Source: Barnesiella sp. WM24
GTDB lineage: Bacteria > Bacteroidota > Bacteroidia > Bacteroidales > Muribaculaceae
DNA length: 64,000 nt
Assembly (NCBI RefSeq): GCF_004570975.1
Contig: NZ_SPPC01000002.1
Coordinates: 186,001 to 250,000 of the forward strand
Direction: 5' to 3'
Part shown: in pieces, positions 52,801-61,550 of the stretch
Position numbering within the stretch: the stretch's first letter is position 1
Layout: each line of letters starts with the position of its first letter
The notes under the pieces: model-generated
Told to the model about the DNA's origin: nothing
Database searches by the model: none
What the model saw: only the letters and a program-made list of their open reading frames with translations
Program-made: the position numbers and the translations under genes

Positions 52801-53222
52801 CCGGTCATCGACTTGTCCTGGGCAAGCTTGCCGTTGGAAGCGTCGTCGGGATTGCGCTCTACCTCCTTGAACACTCCGGAGCCGTGAATAAAGCGACCGT
52901 CGGGCAATCCGGCAGGTTTCTTATCAGAATCGGGATTATAGTAATAGACATAGTCTTCCAGCAGATTACCCTCCTTGTCATAGAAAAGCAGACACAAGTC
53001 GGCTATCCCGTTAAGCGCATCGCCCTTTCCCGTCTCGGCACGACCGCCCGTAAGCCCCTCAGCCATAGGCATGAAATCCATCTGCATTGAAATCGATGTC
53101 ATACCTTCGGGTATGTTACCTGCGCCGTCAGGGAATCTATCCTCACAAGCCTGAGCCATAACGACAACCGCAGCGGCGACAGCTGCCTTATATAACAAAT
53201 GTATTAACCGTAGTCCTCGCAT
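49854..53222 (-). CDS. DUF4906 lipoprotein, probable pilus tip or accessory subunit
   Basis: 1122 residues. The lipobox is in VVVMAQAC. The N-terminal third resembles fimbrillins (SISMQMDFMPMAEG, EYTIIGVANLGNSV, SWLRRAASKVTIAFDG). The rest is a chain of beta domains typical of DUF4906 proteins, with MLGKNETTDYNAERNYHYKL, a repeat-like Ig region, and an FGly/Fib_succ-like end (GMRGWFVYNVGKDGLNLFFP). Such large proteins close Bacteroidales pilus loci and are thought to sit at the tip. It is last in a six-gene minus-strand operon, 19 bases after its neighbour. Confidence 0.75.
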   Translation of the reverse strand: MRGLRLIHLLYKAAVAAAVVVMAQACEDRFPDGAGNIPEGMTSISMQMDFMPMAEGLTGGRAETGKGDALNGIADLCLLFYDKEGNLLEDYVYYYNPDSDKKPAGLPDGRFIHGSGVFKEVERNPDDASNGKLAQDKSMTGTLNKIIVPYGEYTIIGVANLGNSVSEKYSEATTTYDELFNNADNDVSTVDGLRGLRLEWDSSCLANNAEMFGCFTSGQTSIEAAQFFSMESLPTETISSNGMEVRSWLRRAASKVTIAFDGTNLRDNIWIHLKSATIMDIPSRCCLGRPNTVEKAGELLNGNDGDGGNYGDDAQIIDYTNGHEATDNDGLYNTEWTTIVHGRKYPEEADGSHLQDEVSLFFYENMQGEGKDKRQYPEMDGDTPTGDVKDSDIKKDDKPLGSYIEVKAYYRSRDNIVSNGNIVYRFMLGKNETTDYNAERNYHYKLTLSFNGRANDYDWHIDYNEEQGIKVPIPYYYVPYIYNQSMVYPVTIVGELEGELEAEITRSDWFPCTEDNPGVPPAGIEVYPRNKVVNDGPWHGFLSLRQAPPDEVERGFKAAVGGDKYNYNQSTSKYNGLPYNQAYWEGKGDPAINEKVNHRGHRFYNVAKTPTTDRTDNANDDFAKDGTYEVSTTVKNGVPHTTFLIPLFSREINLIKTAGYRGNNPYIGYYRYAEITFKAKIKGLGNQEIVAKVLQVPRIVNPKGIYRSWNCTDPFNVHLMHNTTEDGSKPYEPVKSSGGPWSAEVEYITGGGGWLSIGGNVARGAKIHGDTGSDIQFDVKFLSKAASADDVRCAVIKVLYNNYTCTHRIMVRQGYAPVAITNNGVKWHTVNLEYVTTDEDNGYVAHEERYPRSEGSLFRYGNLTDAIASYNNQMRDRFKDYPESREDFILAPYAENKDKTGKKWREIKTAKSLNNGSARDFFKKAKLKVGDTECRVASQADFQDLRKECDFGAGILYGDGATMTLTEVDVSEGYASYVDESSRQSRGMRGWFVYNVGKDGLNLFFPIGVAGHGRRKDGSGKSGAYYSEDDKEGVLRYGNRSKLMPDGTGHFAEYRPLLYTMYLQNGAVYWTGEVEEDPKNPGPTLISAWDINYTTFDFNTFNSDAYSLFNDTDAAFIRLVED

Positions 53223-53241
53223 AATGAATCATTTCAACAGT

Positions 53242-54498
53242 TCACTTTCTCACAATTATCTCTCCGTTTTCATCACGGTCAAGACCAAACACGGGTTTAA
53301 GTTCCACCCACGCGTAAGGCTGCTCCTCCACGGTGACGTCAAGAAGCCTTCCGACAGCTACATCGACCACCACATGAGTGTTGCGGAACAGCGACACAAG
53401 CTGAGGCAGCTCCGCCTTATACTCCCTGGCGGTCCACGCCTCGCTGTCGTCAGCCCCTGCCACGCGTTCCTCGGTATGGAGCGTAAGCGTGTAGCTCTGT
53501 AATCCGAGCGCCGAGCCATTGTCCACGTCGCGGCTCTCGGCAAAATATACCGGCGAAGCTGTATAGACGGCTTCGGAAGCGGAATTGCCGGCAAGCAGAG
53601 GCGGCTCACTGTAAGAGCATGTCTTGCCCCCATATGTGACACTCGACGGCATGGCATAGTCAGTAAGCCACTGGTAACGCGCCACGTCGCCACGCTCGCG
53701 CTTCTTGGCCTCATCCACAAGCCACTCGGTCCAGTCACTGACATAGACGGTGTTGACAAGATCGGTGTCGACAACGCGACAGCCTGAGCCGGTCATCCCG
53801 ACATGGGGCATCAGAAAACTCCTGTCGGCGATGTCGCTTACGGTCCAGTCAACGAGCCTTATGTCGCGCGCCTCCTCATCTCCGTCACTTGCCGCAGTGC
53901 GGTTTTTAACGGTAAGGGTGAGCTTATTGACCGCCCTCACTATATAGCAGCGGCTATGCACATCGTTTTCATAGACATAGGTCTCGTAGAGGGCACTCAT
54001 GGGCAGCATCTCCATCTCGCCTTCAGTGAAGCCTAACGCAGCGTCGTCAACGGGCGCCGAACCGTCTGACGCAGGCAGATATGCAGCCGGCTGACTCATG
54101 TCAAGCACAGAGCCGTCGGCAGCAACCGCCGACCGGCAATTGGCGATAAGATACACGCGCTTGAAAGCATTAGGCGCCACCTTGTACTCCTTGCGGTCAT
54201 GCATCACCGCGCCGTCATAGGCGATGTAGTCATTATGCTCCACAGTCCATTCACTGCCCTCGATATTGCGGCTGAGAATGATGACACGCAGATTGTTAAT
54301 CTTCTCCGCGTCGGGCAGCTCACCGGCATCGTCACCGGCAACCGCGTCAAGAGTCAGCGCGTCAATCGCCATTGTGACATAACCCGGTTCCGGCGACCCG
54401 CAGGGCTCTTCATAAGTCCTGCCGCCACACGAGGGTAATGCCGCAAGCATTACAGCACACAGCAAGCCTAAACAATATATATTAACTCTTTCAATCAT
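53242..54498 (-). CDS. Fimbrillin-like accessory lipoprotein
   Basis: 418 residues with lipobox LPSC. Mature part: GYVTMAIDALTLDAV, INNLRVIILSRN, NAFKRVYLIANCRSAV and RAVNKLTLTVKNRT, all typical of the FimA/Mfa fold in which the first domain covers about 200 residues. By position it may be an accessory subunit like Mfa3-Mfa4/FimC-FimE. I cannot assign it to one of these from the sequence alone. Confidence 0.65.
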   Translation of the reverse strand: MIERVNIYCLGLLCAVMLAALPSCGGRTYEEPCGSPEPGYVTMAIDALTLDAVAGDDAGELPDAEKINNLRVIILSRNIEGSEWTVEHNDYIAYDGAVMHDRKEYKVAPNAFKRVYLIANCRSAVAADGSVLDMSQPAAYLPASDGSAPVDDAALGFTEGEMEMLPMSALYETYVYENDVHSRCYIVRAVNKLTLTVKNRTAASDGDEEARDIRLVDWTVSDIADRSFLMPHVGMTGSGCRVVDTDLVNTVYVSDWTEWLVDEAKKRERGDVARYQWLTDYAMPSSVTYGGKTCSYSEPPLLAGNSASEAVYTASPVYFAESRDVDNGSALGLQSYTLTLHTEERVAGADDSEAWTAREYKAELPQLVSLFRNTHVVVDVAVGRLLDVTVEEQPYAWVELKPVFGLDRDENGEIIVRK

Positions 54499-54522
54499 TA
54501 CAATGAAGCGATTGAAACGTCA

Positions 54523-55575
54523 CTAAAATTCAGTATTGTTAATTCTCACCACCCAATCGTTAATCACCAGGCGGGTGTCAAGCCAGGTATTGTCAGGACG
54601 AAGGAAAAACACCACCGAATAGTCACTCTCACGGTCAAGATACTCCTGACTGTCGGTGATATTATAAGGAGGCTTTGAGTAGCGGTCGCTCATCAACAGG
54701 GAGAGATAGGTAATCAGAGGAAAGTCGACCACTGTGCCGCCGTCGGAACGGCGTGTGACAATAAGCCTCGGAGCGTTGCCCGACACAATCCTTGAAGTGC
54801 TCAGCTCGGCATAGGCGACTGTCACGTCAAGCGGTGTCACGTTATTGCCGACAATCGACACTCCGGTGCGTGCCTGTCCCGTAGACCAGGGACGGTAGAC
54901 CACCTCCTCCACCCCGTCGGTGACAAGAGTATTGTCGCAGGCAAACAGCGAATTGTTGTCAGTGATTGAAAACTCGAAGTCATCGGGATTCACCTCGCCG
55001 CCCGCTTCCTGCTGCAACACGACACGTATATTGTTGGTGTCCTTCATCATCCTGACCGTCCCGCTGCTGTAATTGTCGGCAGAGGCGAGAGTCAGCTCTC
55101 CATAAAAGAGGTCGTGAAGACGCCTCTGAGAAGGCTCCGCCGCTCCTGTCACCGACAAGTCCATGGCGACACGCAAATCGCTGTAGCCCGTGCCCTGCCG
55201 CGGCAGGTCGACGACAGAAAATGTGGCGTCGTCACAAGCCAAGCCGCCGTAGGCAACAAGGCGGTAAGTGCCGGGGGCAAGTTCCAGGGTCATGCGGTAA
55301 TCTTCATCGGCAAGCTCGCTTCCGGTGACCACGCGGGTAGTCACATAACGGTCGTCACTGTCATAGACATACAGTGTCAGACAGTCAACCTGAGCAGGAA
55401 ACGCATTTGCCCACTCCATGTTGTAGTCGTAGACAAAGCGCAGTTCCATCCCGTGAGGACAAGGCTCCAGCTCCTCAAACATTCTTTCACACGACGTGAG
55501 GGTTATGCCCATAGATGTGACATATGCCGTCACACCTATGAGCTTGAAAATATTCTGTATGCTTTTGTCCGTCAT
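54523..55575 (-). CDS. FimB/Mfa2-family pilus anchor
   Basis: 350 residues with lipobox LTSC. It matches FimB/Mfa2: LEPCPHGMELRFVYDYNMEWANAF near the start, then CLTLYVYDSDDRYV and APGTYRLVAYGGL. Mfa2 proteins anchor the pilus to the outer membrane and limit its length. The last residues WVVRINNTEF closely resemble the end of the preceding Mfa1-like protein (WVVRVNEIEF). It follows the Mfa1-like gene by eight bases. Confidence 0.88.
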   Translation of the reverse strand: MTDKSIQNIFKLIGVTAYVTSMGITLTSCERMFEELEPCPHGMELRFVYDYNMEWANAFPAQVDCLTLYVYDSDDRYVTTRVVTGSELADEDYRMTLELAPGTYRLVAYGGLACDDATFSVVDLPRQGTGYSDLRVAMDLSVTGAAEPSQRRLHDLFYGELTLASADNYSSGTVRMMKDTNNIRVVLQQEAGGEVNPDDFEFSITDNNSLFACDNTLVTDGVEEVVYRPWSTGQARTGVSIVGNNVTPLDVTVAYAELSTSRIVSGNAPRLIVTRRSDGGTVVDFPLITYLSLLMSDRYSKPPYNITDSQEYLDRESDYSVVFFLRPDNTWLDTRLVINDWVVRINNTEF

Positions 55576-55583
55576 GACTTTTC

Positions 55584-57545
55584 TTAAAATTCAATTTCGT
55601 TGACACGTACAACCCAGGGTACAGCCTCGACCTCAACATCAAAGTAGACATCGCCCTTCTCGTCGGGAGTGTCGGGATCCACGGGGTCGGGGTCGTTTTC
55701 CGACAGGCGCGGATGACCGAGACGACGTATACCGGTCACGGCAAGCTTATATACATTGTTGCGCACGACGGCAAATTCCATCCGTCCCATCACACCGTTG
55801 TTATGGTTGTCATTATGACGGTTCCAGTAGAAATAATAGCAGTAGTAGCCTGCGCCATCAAGTTCGTCGTCAACGCTTGACTCGTAGATAGTGCAGCCGG
55901 CATTCAGTGCGGCAACCTTGAACTTAGATTTAGCCTCGCGGTTGTCGAGCGCCTTGTTGTGCCATTCATTCCACAGATAGTCGGCACTGTTCACGTCATC
56001 ACTGTACACATTTTCTTCATCGGTGTTTTCAGATTTTGGCACATTACTGGGAGTGCCAAATACCTGGCGGTAGAAATCGCTTCCTGTTCCGGCTTCAAGT
56101 GCAAAGGCACGCACTTCGGTCCAGCTTACATATATATTTCCGCCATGTACATAAAGAATGGCATCCTTGTCAGGATCTCCTGTAGCATTCTTAACGGCTG
56201 TAGCGATTGATGACTCCGCGTCTTCGGGAACAATCATCTTGCCCTTGAATACAACTCCGGTAGTGATACCGGCAACCTGACGGTCAACCGGACCGGGGAT
56301 GGTGTTTTCAGTAACGTAGCGCCAGATGTGATAGCCCGGATCTTTAGTGGGCTTTTCTTCGCCGGTCCATCCGTTGAAATTGTCAGGTGTACCTTTTAAA
56401 ACATCGGAAATCTTTGATGTGTACCACTGGTTGCGTGCCTGAATATCAATTGTCGCAGTGTTGCCGGATATATGGAAGAGTCCGAAATTAAAGTTTTCAG
56501 CGAAGCCAAGACCTGAGATAAAGTCCTCGTTGTTCTTTTGTGTGGCATCTGTGTCAACAACATAATTGCCGGAAGTCTCTGTTCCGCCTATCACGGCATC
56601 ATCAGCCAAACCGTTGCCGGACACACGGCGGAAAAAGTAGAAATTCTTGCTCATGTTGACAAGCGCCATCTTGCCGAGCTGAATCTGCAAAAGGACTTTG
56701 CCATCCCTATCAGTCACCACATCATAAGTGTTTTCACCTTTAGGACTACCGTCACGGAAATCAAAGCGAGCCACACTGCGCTCAATCCTGATTGCTCCGC
56801 TGTTGTCAATCTCCTGATTGGTATTGGCATGATTGACTCCCGAGAGCTGGAACGCGTCAGCAGCCGAAGTGTGATGTTCCCAGTCGCTGAAATCCTGAGG
56901 CAACTCCTTCTTTACAATCTCCGACGAAGTCATCAGGAATCCGCTTTTATGATTGTCACCGCCCCATATTGCCGAATTATTATTTGCAGCGCCCTGAGTA
57001 GAAGTCGACGATGTCTCAATGATAGAGCATATCTCGTCAATCCAGGTCTTGGTCTTTTTAAGATATGCATCAGCAATCGATTCTTTAATGCTTTGTGTAC
57101 CGTTGGCTATCAGAATGACATTAATCTTTCTCTCGTCAGCATCGAGTCTGTTGTCAGAGCCGTAGTAAGCTGAGAGCACTGACTTGTTAATCTTCTGTAC
57201 CGACTTAACCTTACCGGTATTGTCGATTTCAGAGACTGACTCCTGAGTGCCGTAAGCGATAATCTCATAATCATCTTTGGTGAAAATCATCATGATTTCA
57301 TTCACCTTGTTTTCATTATCGCTACCTATTTCCACTCCGCCGGTGCTGCCGCCGTTTTCTCCGGTAGTACTGCGGCTGCTGCCGGCTCCGGGGAGCTGCA
57401 TGGTGATATTCATGTAGACCGCATCGTTGGGGTCAACCGGATAGCTGCCCGGCTCGTCATTGACAATGTTGTCACTTCCACATCCGGTCAACACGGATGC
57501 AACAAGGAAAGCGCCAAAACAATTACGCAAAATTCTTCTTTCCAT
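55584..57545 (-). CDS. Mfa1-family major pilus subunit
   Basis: 653 residues from ATG 57545; the longer frame begins at 57560. Lipobox LTGC. Fimbrillin features: YMNITMQLPGAGSSRSTTG, EIMMIFTKDDYEIIAYG, NVILIANGTQS, RIERSVARFDFRDG, WHNKALDNREAKSKF, and a C-terminal strand ending WVVRVNEIEF. In type V pili the lipoprotein precursor is cut by a surface protease at an Arg and the freed strand is exchanged between subunits; an Arg at about 60-62 (SSRST) could serve, but this is a guess. It lies between the DUF3868 gene and the Mfa2-like gene. Confidence 0.9.
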   Translation of the reverse strand: MERRILRNCFGAFLVASVLTGCGSDNIVNDEPGSYPVDPNDAVYMNITMQLPGAGSSRSTTGENGGSTGGVEIGSDNENKVNEIMMIFTKDDYEIIAYGTQESVSEIDNTGKVKSVQKINKSVLSAYYGSDNRLDADERKINVILIANGTQSIKESIADAYLKKTKTWIDEICSIIETSSTSTQGAANNNSAIWGGDNHKSGFLMTSSEIVKKELPQDFSDWEHHTSAADAFQLSGVNHANTNQEIDNSGAIRIERSVARFDFRDGSPKGENTYDVVTDRDGKVLLQIQLGKMALVNMSKNFYFFRRVSGNGLADDAVIGGTETSGNYVVDTDATQKNNEDFISGLGFAENFNFGLFHISGNTATIDIQARNQWYTSKISDVLKGTPDNFNGWTGEEKPTKDPGYHIWRYVTENTIPGPVDRQVAGITTGVVFKGKMIVPEDAESSIATAVKNATGDPDKDAILYVHGGNIYVSWTEVRAFALEAGTGSDFYRQVFGTPSNVPKSENTDEENVYSDDVNSADYLWNEWHNKALDNREAKSKFKVAALNAGCTIYESSVDDELDGAGYYCYYFYWNRHNDNHNNGVMGRMEFAVVRNNVYKLAVTGIRRLGHPRLSENDPDPVDPDTPDEKGDVYFDVEVEAVPWVVRVNEIEF

Positions 57546-57599
57546 AAAAAATATAAACAAATAGTTAGATAATTCTTAATAGGCTTACAATATCATCCC

Positions 57600-59024
57600 T
57601 TATTTCTGTCGATTAATCTCTTCAATCTGCTCGATCATGACTGCCGCACGGTCAATGCCCATCTCACGCGACTTAATGAAATGGCTCATCGCAGTGGCGT
57701 TGTCACCGAGAATAGCCGCGCGGGTGCCACGCGCATATTCCGCCTCGCCGGAGTCGCCCGCCTTGTCGAGATACCTCGCCGCGCGCTGCATATCGCCCGA
57801 CATCATAGCGATGTTTGCCGCGTTCAGGTTGGCGACAGCGTCCTGAGGAAACATCCTGACAGCTACGTCAAATGTCTCGCGGAACTCCTCGCTTCCGGGC
57901 TCCATCTCCTTGGCGGCAAGATACATCTCGTTAAGACTAAGCTTCGAGGGCGATGTCTTTATAAGACGCTTGATTTCTTCTATGTCGTTGAATTCCCTGA
58001 CCTGATAGCGCACGACATAATCGGAGTGTCGCAGACCGGGATACACCTCTTTCAGCAAAAACGCATAGTCAGCCGGAAATCTGCGCTTTATCGCGGCATC
58101 CTTTTCATCGGGAAGAAGCTGCCCGGCTATGATTTCCAATATGGCATCCTTGTTGGCAAGAGCCGATGACACGACATATCTCTCCAGTCCTTTCCAGTCT
58201 TCAGGCTCATAGTCGGTCGTAATAATCGAGTCGGGAAACGCGTAACGGCTGTTTACAAAGTCCTTCAACGCGGCTGTACGACCCTTCGCGAGACGCTCAT
58301 TGTTGGCATAGGAGCCTTCGGGAGAGGCATAACCCTTTATCGACAGCCCTATTATGCGAGTGTCGGCATCATTGCGCACAGTGTCTATCGTAGCGATAAT
58401 CTTCTGTAGCTCAATAGGGTTGCGGCGATAATCGGGATGAATCTCGGTGCGGTTGACGGGGAAGTCGATGTAGGCCGAGCCTTCAAGTTCATTTATCTTA
58501 GCCACAGCCTCGGGCGTGACATACAGAAATTCGGGCATAAACCTCTTTGTCTCAAAGGAGAGCTTCATAAGATTCTGCTCGTCGCCAAACACTGTTTCAT
58601 CGCAGCATCCGGCAATCACGCCCGACACATTGAGCTGCGCACCGTTCATCCACGCCTCATAGGGAAGCACCGCGCTATATTCAAGCCGCTCTTTACCGCC
58701 TCCATTCAAAAGTATCGCGGAGGTGTTGAGTCCGTTGCGCAGGTCGGAATAGTAACGGTTACGCCCCGCCACTACCACCTCACGCAGGCGCAGGGTGTCG
58801 CCGCCATTGGCAAGCACGGGCTTCAATATAAGCTCTTTATTGTTTTTAGGCTTATAGCCCGACACATCAACATCCATAGTGACCAGCAGACGGTCGCCCG
58901 AACGCACAGCCGATACGTTGTCGAAATTCACATTTCCATCGGAAAATTCCACCGGAGCCGCCTCTGCGACACAACATGACGCCAACATGGCGCATACAGC
59001 GATTTTTGATATTGAATTTAGCAT
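57600..59024 (-). CDS. DUF3868/OmpA-family protein of the pilus locus
   Basis: 474 residues with signal peptide (VCAMLASCCVAEAAP). Residues about 25-180 match DUF3868 (ELILKPVLANGGDTLRL, VVVAGRNRYYSD). The centre is OmpA-like (YIDFPVNRTEIHPDYRRN, SIKGYASPEGSYANNERLAKGR), which may hold peptidoglycan. The last about 100 residues are TPR-like (AVANLNAANIAMMSGDMQRA). It is the second gene of the operon, 14 bases after DUF3575; proteins like this probably support pilus assembly at the outer membrane. Confidence 0.88.
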   Translation of the reverse strand: MLNSISKIAVCAMLASCCVAEAAPVEFSDGNVNFDNVSAVRSGDRLLVTMDVDVSGYKPKNNKELILKPVLANGGDTLRLREVVVAGRNRYYSDLRNGLNTSAILLNGGGKERLEYSAVLPYEAWMNGAQLNVSGVIAGCCDETVFGDEQNLMKLSFETKRFMPEFLYVTPEAVAKINELEGSAYIDFPVNRTEIHPDYRRNPIELQKIIATIDTVRNDADTRIIGLSIKGYASPEGSYANNERLAKGRTAALKDFVNSRYAFPDSIITTDYEPEDWKGLERYVVSSALANKDAILEIIAGQLLPDEKDAAIKRRFPADYAFLLKEVYPGLRHSDYVVRYQVREFNDIEEIKRLIKTSPSKLSLNEMYLAAKEMEPGSEEFRETFDVAVRMFPQDAVANLNAANIAMMSGDMQRAARYLDKAGDSGEAEYARGTRAAILGDNATAMSHFIKSREMGIDRAAVMIEQIEEINRQK

Positions 59025-59038
59025 TATGTTGCTGATTT

Positions 59039-59623
59039 TTAGAATGTATAAATTAGATTAAGAGCTGCCTTTGTAGGTCCTACATAGTTGTGGGCCTTCC
59101 CCTCGGCAAGTTTTGTGCCGCAAGTGGCGCAGGGATATACATCGGAGCGGGAATAAGTCCATCCGAAGCCTATCTCCGCCTCAAAATTCCAATGTCGGTC
59201 AATTATCCATGAATAGCCGTAAGCCACACCCGCGCCGGCAAACCAGCCCTGGTATCTACGGTCGGAAAGCAGGGAAAAATCGGTGCCGAGAAACTTGATT
59301 CCGTTTTTCAATCCGCCGACATTATATTGTCCGCCGACAAGATGAGCCCCCACAAAATGACCGGAAAAGCGTTCACAAAACCAGTAACGCGCCTCGGGCT
59401 GCAGAAACCAGTGTTTCCACTTCCTGTCATGAGACAATGTCCAGCTGTTATAATCGGCTGAGACATCCACTGTCCACCGTGGGGCAAGCCCTACCTCCAC
59501 CCCTGCGTTTACATTCAGCAACGCGTCATAGAGCAGATTGGTCTTTACCGCAACTTTCTGCGCTTCGATTGTAAAATGAGCCGACAAAGCAAAGGCAAGC
59601 ATCAGATATACAACTCTTTTCAT
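59039..59623 (-). CDS. DUF3575 outer-membrane protein
   Basis: 194 residues with signal peptide (VVYLMLAFALSAHFTIEAQ). It matches DUF3575: VAVKTNLLYDALLNVNAGVE, WFLQPEARYWFCERFSGHF, YNVGGLKNG, and a final aromatic strand ending LNLIYTF. It is probably a small beta-barrel that opens the fimbrial operon. The 5' leader appears long, since the nearest -7 box is about 360 bases upstream. Confidence 0.88.
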   Translation of the reverse strand: MKRVVYLMLAFALSAHFTIEAQKVAVKTNLLYDALLNVNAGVEVGLAPRWTVDVSADYNSWTLSHDRKWKHWFLQPEARYWFCERFSGHFVGAHLVGGQYNVGGLKNGIKFLGTDFSLLSDRRYQGWFAGAGVAYGYSWIIDRHWNFEAEIGFGWTYSRSDVYPCATCGTKLAEGKAHNYVGPTKAALNLIYTF

Positions 59624-59748
59624 CTCAAAATCAATTATTCACAGGTTTAAAATCAAAATTCACTCAGGTGTGTAAGACAACAGGATTCACAGATGTTCCC
59701 TCTGCAAACCGTCAAAATAAATCCAAACAAAAAAGCCTATAGGAGCCG

Positions 59749-59764
59749 GGTATTAAATAATACC
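59749..59764 (-). other. Hairpin in the long pilus-operon leader
   Basis: GGTATT (59749-59754) faces AATACC (59759-59764). On the minus strand, soon after it, comes CCTATAGGCTTTTTT. It could be a leader structure or a weak attenuator between the -7 box and the first gene. Confidence 0.35.
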
Positions 59765-59983
59765 TGACACAAATAATGATTGTAGATTAAATCAAACTTC
59801 TCCATTTTTCCTTATTTTTTTTGCACCAAATCAACTTTTTCATAAATTCATCCTGCATGACAACCCAATCTGTCACATCGGACTATAACTAATTTTTCCG
59901 GACGCTGTTAAATCATTTGCTAATTTTCAAACATTTAGCAACGAAACACCGCACTTTTTTCATAATTGGAAAAAATTCGGGTT

Positions 59984-59991
59984 CAAAAATA
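59984..59991 (-). promoter_or_regulatory. Candidate -7 box of the pilus operon
   Basis: TATTTTTG on the minus strand is the only TAnnTTTG match I found in the 550-base gap 59624-60173. It is about 360 bases from the first gene. The region is very A/T-rich, so chance is possible. Confidence 0.35.
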
Positions 59992-60030
59992 AAAAATTTT
60001 TTACCCATAACCAAAAAATTTTCCGAAAAT

Positions 60031-60063
<33 letters not shown>

Positions 60064-60116
60064 AGTTAATTTGGTAATGTGTTAGTAAAACATTGAGTTT
60101 TATCACAAAATCCTAT

Positions 60117-60150
60117 AAAAACACAGGCGCGATCACCATGACCGCGCCTG
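60117..60150 (-). terminator. Terminator of the glp/porin operon
   Basis: CAGGCGCG (60124-60131) pairs with CGCGCCTG (60143-60150). Read on the minus strand it is followed by TGTTTTTATA. Confidence 0.82.
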
Positions 60151-60173
60151 AAAAAAACAACTTATTGTCTATG

Positions 60174-61514
60174 TCAGAAAGAGAACATAAGTCTTCCCTG
60201 TATACAGTTGAAATTGGAGTCTTCCATATACTTGTCCCTGTCAAGGTGATTGTAGTTGTACTCCAGCATCACCTGGACAAACTTGTTGAAGGAGAAGTTG
60301 GCGCCTACGGTGACAGAGTGCAGGTTACCGCCGCCGATGCTCAATGAGGTCGCGGGATAGTCGGCAATCACGCCATTGGGATAATACTGGTCACGACCGG
60401 CGGAATAGTATTCGCCGTCAACCTTGTCATTAAGCCCGGTATAGCTGTAGCGTGCCACAATCTCAAGCGAGCGGCCCGACAGTCCGCCAAGCAGACCTTC
60501 GGCGCTGTTATACTTGTAGTCGGGGCCGAAAATCTTATAACCCGCCTCGATATAGGCTCCGTTGAAGCTGTTGCTGCCAAGCGGGTTGCCGTTTTGCCAT
60601 GATTCGAGTGTAGCCCAGGAGTCGATTGAGCCGAGATTTGCCTCAAAGAGAGTCTGGTCGTCACGCTTCTTGGTGACATGCTTCCACATGTACTCGGCAC
60701 GTGCAAAGAACTTGGGGCTTACATACAAAGCCTCGGCACCGATATTATACACATTGCGGGCATAAGGGAGTATAGCCTCCACAAACTGAGTGTCGTCGAC
60801 AAGCGTCTCCATCGGAGTGCCGAGCACCAGCTCCGTCATCTTAACGTTGTTTTCGGTTTTTCCCACATTGAGATTCTCATAGTGGAAGCTCGCGCCGATA
60901 TGGAATGCCGTCGTACCGTCATTTACCGGGCGGTAAAGCCAGCGTCCGCCCACAGCCACGCCCTGATATCCTGAAGGCTGGTTGTTATAAAGGTTTTCGG
61001 CAAACACACCGATATTGGAGTAAAACGGAGTGTTGTAATACTTGTAAGCGATACCAAGCTCACGTCCGGGGCAGAGAGCCACGGTAGGCGCCGCACGGTT
61101 GATGAAGTGCAGGCTGCCGAGCGACGTGTTGCGCGCCATGCCGGCAGGGTCATTGAAATAACCGGCCTTGATAGAGTGGACACCGCCATACTCCTGATCG
61201 GGGTCAAACGAATATTGCAGGAAGATATTTTTCTGATTGAACTTGCCGCCTGAAAAATCAAAGTCGGCGTAGAAATACCAGTTCTGATATGCCATCGATG
61301 TACGTATACGCGCATCGGTAAGCTTGGCACCCGATTTCATCGGCGTAAAATCAGTGTGATACCACGCGGCATCCATCATCATGCGTGCCCCTACGGTAAA
61401 GTGCAGGTCCTCTTCCTGATTGTCGATCTTGACAGTAGGATTGGTGTCAAAGTCCTGTGCTGCTGCCGAAAGCGTAAAAGCAGCTGCGGCACATAGTATA
61501 ATATGTCTTTTCAT
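60174..61514 (-). CDS. OprO/OprP-like porin
   Basis: 446 residues with signal peptide (LCAAAAFTLSAAAQ). An amphipathic beta-barrel throughout with aromatic strand ends (YFYADFDFSGGKF, KNIFLQYSF, FFARAEYMWKHV, FVQVMLEYNYN) and a terminal Phe (QGRLMFSF), as BAM substrates need. The pattern DARIRTSMAYQNWYFYADFDF fits the phosphate-selective porin O/P family, as used by Bacteroidota. With glpQ and glpT upstream at 36-38 base gaps, it probably admits glycerophosphodiesters or phosphate; the specificity is inferred. Confidence 0.88.
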   Translation of the reverse strand: MKRHIILCAAAAFTLSAAAQDFDTNPTVKIDNQEEDLHFTVGARMMMDAAWYHTDFTPMKSGAKLTDARIRTSMAYQNWYFYADFDFSGGKFNQKNIFLQYSFDPDQEYGGVHSIKAGYFNDPAGMARNTSLGSLHFINRAAPTVALCPGRELGIAYKYYNTPFYSNIGVFAENLYNNQPSGYQGVAVGGRWLYRPVNDGTTAFHIGASFHYENLNVGKTENNVKMTELVLGTPMETLVDDTQFVEAILPYARNVYNIGAEALYVSPKFFARAEYMWKHVTKKRDDQTLFEANLGSIDSWATLESWQNGNPLGSNSFNGAYIEAGYKIFGPDYKYNSAEGLLGGLSGRSLEIVARYSYTGLNDKVDGEYYSAGRDQYYPNGVIADYPATSLSIGGGNLHSVTVGANFSFNKFVQVMLEYNYNHLDRDKYMEDSNFNCIQGRLMFSF

Positions 61515-61550
61515 CGTTGTTGCTGTTAATAAATATGGTAAAACTGACTA

